This document shows positions 7,396 to 11,211 of a stretch of 11,211 nt of DNA, one piece after another. Source of the DNA: Lachnospiraceae bacterium. Lineage in GTDB: Bacteria; Bacillota; Clostridia; Lachnospirales; Lachnospiraceae. The notes under the pieces were generated by a model. That model did not search any database. It worked only from the letters and a program-made list of their open reading frames with translations, and had not been told where the DNA came from. The stretch's first letter is position 1. The number at the start of each line of letters is the position of its first letter. Made by a program: the position numbers and the translations under genes. The stretch lies in the NCBI GenBank assembly GCA_017959525.1, contig JAGDAL010000365.1, positions 1-11,211 on the forward strand, in the 5' to 3' direction.

Positions 7396-8382
7396 CTATT
7401 CAATTCGTACGCGTGGATCTACAACTGCGTACAAGATATCAGACAACAAGTTACCAAGTAAGGTCAAAATGGCCATAAAGGTCAGGTAGAACATGGAGAA
7501 CGGAATATCTCCGGCAACCATGGCCTGATAAGAGGTATAGCCGATACCCGGAATCATGAACAAGGTCTCGGTAATCAATGCACCCGCAAAAAGACCCGGC
7601 AAAGAACCACCAACGATGGTTACCAATGGGATCAAGGTATTGCGGAAGGCATGATGATAGATAACCGTACGCTCGGACAATCCCTTCGCTCTTGCAGTAC
7701 GGATATAATCAGAGTTCAATACTTCCAACATGTTAGTACGGGTATAACGCATCAAAGAACCAATGGATACGATAACCAGGGTAAGGATTGGTAATACCAA
7801 GTGGTTGGCCTTATCCAAGAGCTGTCCCATTGTATCTAACTTCGCGTAGTCACGACCTACGATACCGTAGAGGTCGAACCATCCCAACTTAACGGAGAAT
7901 AACAGCTTCAGCAAGGTTGCGAAAAAGAAGGTTGGCAAAGAAATACCAATCAACGCACCTGCGGTAATTGCATAGTCTGCCCTGGAATACTGCTTGGTTG
8001 CAGCAATAACGCCAAGAGGAATTGCAATTAAAAGCTCAATAATGAAGGCGATCAATCCCATAACGAAAGATAACCAGATAACCTCAGAGAACTTCTGGGT
8101 TACCGGAACGGTATACTTCCAGCTGTCGCCAAAATTCAAACGAACCGCATCCTTCAGCCAGACAAAATAGCCTGCTACTACGCCCTTGTCTAAGCCGTAT
8201 GATTCGTTCAACTGGGCAATCCACTCCTCGTAAGGCTTGGATCCCGGCGCCTGTGATAGCTGCATTGCCATGGTCTCTACATAAGACGCCGGCAAGCTAC
8301 GCATCAGCGCATAAATAATGAATGTTACACATGCGAGAATAAGGACAGAAAGACCTAATCTCTTTAAAATAAATTTGCGCAT
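7396..8382 (-). CDS. oppB: Peptide ABC transporter permease OppB
   Basis: This 328-residue integral membrane protein is the first permease subunit of the importer, near the family's normal length. TM1 is at about 9-29. It is followed by an external region (about 35-100) with the family's SYGLDKG and LNFGDSW segments, then TM segments near 102-127, 138-163, 195-211, 250-272 and 296-320. The cytoplasmic EAA-type coupling loop is recognisable as DYIRTARAKGL (225-235) followed by HHAFRNTLIPL (243-253). The DPRVR C-terminus is also typical. A GGAG-type ribosome-binding site (8392-8395) lies nine bases before the ATG at 8382. It is the first gene after the intrinsic terminator at 8404-8438, so its transcription depends on read-through, or on a weak promoter embedded beside the hairpin. 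It is followed after 13 bases by oppC. Assignment to the Opp/Dpp/App family is secure; the exact substrate is not. Confidence 0.95.
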   Translation of the reverse strand: MRKFILKRLGLSVLILACVTFIIYALMRSLPASYVETMAMQLSQAPGSKPYEEWIAQLNESYGLDKGVVAGYFVWLKDAVRLNFGDSWKYTVPVTQKFSEVIWLSFVMGLIAFIIELLIAIPLGVIAATKQYSRADYAITAGALIGISLPTFFFATLLKLLFSVKLGWFDLYGIVGRDYAKLDTMGQLLDKANHLVLPILTLVIVSIGSLMRYTRTNMLEVLNSDYIRTARAKGLSERTVIYHHAFRNTLIPLVTIVGGSLPGLFAGALITETLFMIPGIGYTSYQAMVAGDIPFSMFYLTFMAILTLLGNLLSDILYAVVDPRVRIE

Positions 8383-8403
8383 TTTCTCATGCTCCCGTGA
8401 AAT

Positions 8404-8438
8404 AAAAAAGTAGAGCTGTTTCTAAAAACAGCTCTACT
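8404..8438 (-). terminator. Intrinsic terminator between the binding-protein gene and oppB (possible attenuator)
   Basis: A perfect 13-bp stem (8426-8438 with 8409-8421) has a 4-base loop and, on the minus strand, is followed by a run of U (8408-8404). It lies about 110 bases after the binding-protein stop and 21 bases before the oppB start. Such a site lets the binding protein be made in excess over the membrane subunits. The RNA segment from 8519 to 8506 is complementary to 8428-8415 of this hairpin and could form a competing helix. Confidence 0.9.
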
Positions 8439-8463
8439 ATTATACATCATAATGTGTCAAATA

Positions 8464-8541
8464 GGAACAATGTTTGCCTATCATAGACAGATGTTCGTAT
8501 GTATTTTTTTAGAAACAACAGAAGTGAAACCTCATTGTTCC
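8464..8541 (-). repeat. Nine-base inverted repeat in the binding-protein 3' UTR
   Basis: GGAACAATG at 8464-8472 and its exact complement CATTGTTCC at 8533-8541 flank a 60-base loop. In the minus-strand RNA, the stem forms directly after the binding-protein stop and encloses the segment (8506-8519) that could pair with the terminator. It could protect the 3' end or organise the candidate attenuator; the function is not shown. Confidence 0.5.
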
Positions 8542-8548
8542 AAAATGA

Positions 8549-10813
8549 TTAGTTCAATTCCAGATTCTCAATCTCTGCATACCACTGCCAGTATGGAGTC
8601 ATATCCTTAGGCAAGGTATCTACGTTGACACGCTCAGAAGAAACAATGATTGCTTCGGATCTCTGGTATACAGGAAGCTCAACGCCCCAGTCCATGATGA
8701 TCTCCATAGCAGCCTTGTAAAGTCCCTTACGATAGGTCTGATCGGTAGACTGACGAGCAGATACGATCAAGTCATCAAGGTCAGCATCAGCAATCTTGTA
8801 GTAGTTGGTAGATCCCTCAGAGTGATACAACTGATACATATCAGGATCAGCAGTAGACTGCCATGCTGCACACCACATCTCAGCAGTACCGGACTGGTAG
8901 CTTGCATAGAGATCGGAAGCATTTGCCAAATCGTTTACAGTCAAAGTAAATCCGATGGACTTGAATGCATCAGCAGCATTCTTAAGGATTAAGAATGTAG
9001 GATGATCTCCCTGTCCACCACCACCGATGTTAACGGTGTACTCAAGCTTAGCTCCTGCAGGAGCTGCAGTTAACTTGCCATCTTCAACAGTGTATCCAGC
9101 TGCTTCGAAGTAACCAAGAGCTGCATCAAGAGCTGCCTTGTACTTCTCATCAGCGCTCATGCCGGAAGTATAAATGTCATTACCCTCAGCATCCTTAGAG
9201 TAAGCGATCTGATATCCATCATCAGTTACCTGTGGAGCTGCCCAAGAAGTATTGGAGATTGGGTAGTTGATTACGGAAGCGGTCTCACCGTAGTAAGAAT
9301 CGATTCCCTCATCTCTGTATGCTGCAATTACAGTATCGATTGCCTTACGAAGAGCCTTAGACTCTGCGGAAGCAGGATCGTTGCCAACCTTAACGTTGTC
9401 AGCAGAGATACCGATGTATCCGTATCCACGGAAGTCGATTAACTCAGTATCGATTACGGAACCTCTTAAATCTTCGGAACCGTTGATCTCAGCGATCTGC
9501 TTAGATACTTCGCTGGAGTAGGATGGGTTAGCCACATCCAAAGTACCGGTCTGAACACCTGTTAACTTATCAGCTTCCTGAGTCTCCTTAACGTTCAAGT
9601 GAGCGATCTTTGGAGCACCTAAGAAGTAATTCTCGTTAGCGTCCATGTAAACAGTACCATCGGAGTAATCCTTGAATACGTATGGACCAGCGCCAAGAGG
9701 CTGTGTGGTCTTAGCACGTACGGAAGACAAATCACCCTTGTCAAAACCGAACTGGTTGTTGTCATAATCATACTTGCTGGTATCACCATAGTAATGTAAT
9801 GGTGCAACCGGGAACTGCAACTGATAAATGAATGCAGAAGACAACTCAGAAGTAGTAACTCTTAAGCTGTAATCACCGGTCTTAACGATACCGGAGATGT
9901 TTGGAGCAGACTCACCGGTGGATACACCAACGGTAGAGTAATTGTAAACATCTTCAGGAATCAAATCAGCAAGAGTAGTACCTGCTGTCTCTTTCTCCAT
10001 AGCGGAGACGTTCCAGCCATAGTTCTCACCGAAAGCAAGGAAGAAATCCTTAGCAGTAGCGCCGTCTTCCAATTCGAATCCCCAGCCTGCTGCTGCGGTC
10101 TTAACGTCCTCAGCATCAGCTGCTGCGCCAGCGTCTACCATATAGTCAACGATTTCCTGTGCGAACTTCACACCACCATCGTTAATAGCATCCCAGAATG
10201 CCTTCTGCTGATCCTCTGTCCAAAGAGAGAAATCAGTATTGTCTTCACCTGCTGCTGCAAGTAATACAGAAAGTGTAGACATACCACCACGGTACTCATC
10301 AATACCTGCGATAGGCTGAGAGTAAATGGTAGCGGATCCATCATAAGTAGGATCACAATATACATATAAAGAGAAAATAGCATCATCAGCGGTAAGCTTC
10401 TCTCCATCGGAGAAAGTGATGTCGTCTCTTAACTGAATGTCGTAATCAACAGTTCCGTCTTCGTTCTCGGTAACGGTAACATCAGATGCACTGTAGTAAG
10501 TGTAATCTGTTCCGTTGTACTCACGGGTCTCACCTTCGATACCCTTAAGAATTGGATCACCTACACGATCGGAAGATACAAGTGCTACCTGTGTATATTC
10601 CTGACCAATGTGAGTATCGTCTACGTTCTGGCTAAAGAATGGAGAGAACTTAGACTCAAATCCGGATGCATCAGCAACCAATGTGTCAGCGCCGCTTGCT
10701 GCTGCGCCATTGCCTTTGCTTCCACCCTCGGTAGCCGTCTTACCGCATGCAGCAAAGCTGAACGTGGTTGTTGCGGCTAACAGAAGAGCAAGAAGCTTCT
10801 TCATGTTTTTCAT
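8549..10813 (-). CDS. Peptide-binding lipoprotein of the Opp importer (ABC solute-binding family 5), enlarged
   Basis: This 754-residue precursor should be the extracytoplasmic peptide receptor for the OppBCDF importer encoded directly downstream. The signal peptide has Lys residues, a Leu/Ala core and a lipobox-like FAAC with Cys23, then a Gly/Ala/Ser linker. Family-5 landmarks include [20 protein letters not shown] (126-145), [13 protein letters not shown] in the middle, and [19 protein letters not shown] near the C-terminus. The protein is longer than the usual 500-600 residues. The excess lies mainly in about 176-305, an acidic Ala-rich, probably helical insertion between the QPIAGIDEY segment and [14 protein letters not shown], which are close together in standard homologues. 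The ATG at 10813 is chosen because AGGAGGT (10820-10826) lies six bases upstream and the lipoprotein signal starts there. The frame stays open upstream to a TTG at 10960, but that extension would bury the signal peptide and starts at the predicted transcription start. The gene has its own promoter (10972-11000). Confidence 0.94.
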   Translation of the reverse strand: MKNMKKLLALLLAATTTFSFAACGKTATEGGSKGNGAAASGADTLVADASGFESKFSPFFSQNVDDTHIGQEYTQVALVSSDRVGDPILKGIEGETREYNGTDYTYYSASDVTVTENEDGTVDYDIQLRDDITFSDGEKLTADDAIFSLYVYCDPTYDGSATIYSQPIAGIDEYRGGMSTLSVLLAAAGEDNTDFSLWTEDQQKAFWDAINDGGVKFAQEIVDYMVDAGAAADAEDVKTAAAGWGFELEDGATAKDFFLAFGENYGWNVSAMEKETAGTTLADLIPEDVYNYSTVGVSTGESAPNISGIVKTGDYSLRVTTSELSSAFIYQLQFPVAPLHYYGDTSKYDYDNNQFGFDKGDLSSVRAKTTQPLGAGPYVFKDYSDGTVYMDANENYFLGAPKIAHLNVKETQEADKLTGVQTGTLDVANPSYSSEVSKQIAEINGSEDLRGSVIDTELIDFRGYGYIGISADNVKVGNDPASAESKALRKAIDTVIAAYRDEGIDSYYGETASVINYPISNTSWAAPQVTDDGYQIAYSKDAEGNDIYTSGMSADEKYKAALDAALGYFEAAGYTVEDGKLTAAPAGAKLEYTVNIGGGGQGDHPTFLILKNAADAFKSIGFTLTVNDLANASDLYASYQSGTAEMWCAAWQSTADPDMYQLYHSEGSTNYYKIADADLDDLIVSARQSTDQTYRKGLYKAAMEIIMDWGVELPVYQRSEAIIVSSERVNVDTLPKDMTPYWQWYAEIENLELN

Positions 10814-10819
10814 AAAACT

Positions 10820-10826
10820 ACCTCCT
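10820..10826 (-). promoter_or_regulatory. Ribosome-binding site that fixes the binding-protein start
   Basis: AGGAGGT lies six bases upstream of the ATG at 10813. A second ATG three codons later (10804) would be too far away, and the upstream TTG at 10960 has no usable site within the predicted transcript. Confidence 0.85.
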
Positions 10827-10839
10827 ATGTGATATCCCC

Positions 10840-10860
10840 TGCAGGTGCTACTAGCCTGCA
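10840..10860 (-). other. Small GC-rich hairpin in the binding-protein 5' leader
   Basis: TGCAGG (10840-10845) and CCTGCA (10855-10860) form a 6-bp stem with a 9-base loop, 13 bases upstream of the ribosome-binding site. It lies in a leader of about 150 bases. There is no U-run, so it is not a terminator. I could not match the leader to a known riboswitch class; it may affect mRNA stability or translation. Confidence 0.4.
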
Positions 10861-10971
10861 AAGTTATCGGTTTTCCCCTCAGAAGTTCCTCTAGTATTTT
10901 TTCTCCCGAGTGGTATATATACGCACAACATAGATCAAATCTGTAAAATATGCTGTACAATATATTTCCTT

Positions 10972-11000
10972 ATTTTAATGATTTTCACCTGTAGCGTCAA
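10972..11000 (-). promoter_or_regulatory. Strong sigma-A-type promoter of the opp binding-protein operon
   Basis: On the minus strand, TTGACG (10995-11000, 5/6 match) and TAAAAT (10972-10977, 5/6 match) are separated by exactly 17 bases. Transcription would start near 10965, giving a leader of about 150 bases before the ATG at 10813. The -35 box overlaps the stop codon of the upstream membrane-protein gene. Confidence 0.75.
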
Positions 11001-11211
11001 TTGTTTTCATCACTAGTTTCAGAAACTTTTTTCCATTGCAAGGATTTAAACAATATATAGGATGAAAATCCGCCGGCAGATGCCATAAGTTCGCACCACA
11101 CAAAAGCGCCGGATCCATGGACAATTGCTGCTGCAATCGCACTTCCAACGCCGCCGACCCCAAGGAAAAATGCGGCCGCCGGATACCAGTTCTCAATTTG
11201 CTTGCGGGTAT
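10997..11211 (-). CDS. C-terminal fragment of an unrecognised membrane protein, 5' end outside window
   Basis: A minus-strand frame is open from the right edge (first full codon 11207-11209) to a TGA at 10997-10999, giving 70 residues. It is hydrophobic: one membrane segment at about 9-30 (YPAAAFFLGVGGVGSAIAAA, 9-28) and a second at about 34-54, then a charged tail LQWKKVSETSDENN typical of a cytoplasmic C-terminus. The residue composition is much more protein-like than the overlapping frame on the same strand, which would give a Cys/His/Pro-rich product. I do not recognise the family; a transporter or other multi-pass protein is possible. No terminator is visible between it and the opp promoter, whose -35 box overlaps its stop codon, so read-through into the opp operon is possible. 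The call rests only on the open frame and hydrophobicity. Confidence 0.6.
   Translation of the reverse strand, partial: TRKQIENWYPAAAFFLGVGGVGSAIAAAIVHGSGAFVWCELMASAGGFSSYILFKSLQWKKVSETSDENN

Noticed and set aside
8549..10960. Longer form of the binding protein starting at TTG 10960
   Set aside because: It would bury the lipoprotein signal peptide behind 49 residues of leader sequence and start at the predicted transcription start; the ATG at 10813 has a perfect ribosome-binding site.
10827..10971. Riboswitch (cyclic-di-GMP, SAM, T-box, ykkC, preQ1) in the binding-protein leader
   Set aside because: Some short motifs such as CTAGTAGCACC looked suggestive, but the conserved cores of these classes were not found by eye.
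10975..11196. 73-residue minus-strand frame with an apparent start at 11196
   Set aside because: Its composition (many Cys, His and Pro) is unlike a real protein, and it overlaps a more plausible hydrophobic frame ending at 10997.

Overview
The window looks like a chromosomal segment from a low-to-moderate GC Gram-positive bacterium of the Clostridia, most likely a Lachnospiraceae-type gut anaerobe. This is inferred from lipoprotein-type solute-binding proteins, strong AGGAGG ribosome-binding sites before nearly every gene, compact AT-rich intergenic regions with U-tract hairpin terminators, and the general look of the transporter and signalling proteins. No rRNA, tRNA, CRISPR array, insertion sequence or phage gene was seen, and no stretch over 300 bases lacks a gene.

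Layout, left to right. (1) Positions 1-1534, minus strand: most of an OppA-like peptide-binding lipoprotein, running off the left edge. (2) Positions 1708-3618, plus strand: a membrane-anchored cyclic-di-GMP phosphodiesterase with an N-terminal multi-pass membrane module, a degenerate GGDEF domain and an apparently intact EAL domain. It is divergent from (1), has its own sigma-A-like promoter at 1642-1670, and is followed by a hairpin terminator it shares with the convergent operon. (3) Positions 10813 down to 3664, minus strand: a complete oligopeptide/dipeptide ABC importer in the order binding protein, OppB, OppC, OppD, OppF. (4) Positions 11211 down to 10997, minus strand: the C-terminal end of an unrecognised membrane protein.

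How it works together. The binding lipoprotein should capture peptides outside the cell, OppB and OppC form the channel, and OppD and OppF hydrolyse ATP. A strong promoter (10972-11000) drives the binding-protein gene. A strong intrinsic terminator (8404-8438) lies between this gene and oppB, so the binding protein is probably made in excess and the permease/ATPase genes are expressed by read-through. An upstream segment of the same RNA (8506-8519) can pair with the loop and part of the 3' arm of that terminator, which suggests a possible attenuator. The oppB-oppC-oppD-oppF genes are tightly packed (13, 10 and 1 bases apart), and each ribosome-binding site lies in or beside the end of the preceding gene.

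The most unusual features are a roughly 210-residue predicted extracytoplasmic insertion in OppC containing an internal repeat, a roughly 120-130-residue insertion in the partner binding protein, a basic N-terminal extension on OppD, and the candidate attenuator. I found no clearly new multi-gene system; the transporter is a known type with unusual elaborations.
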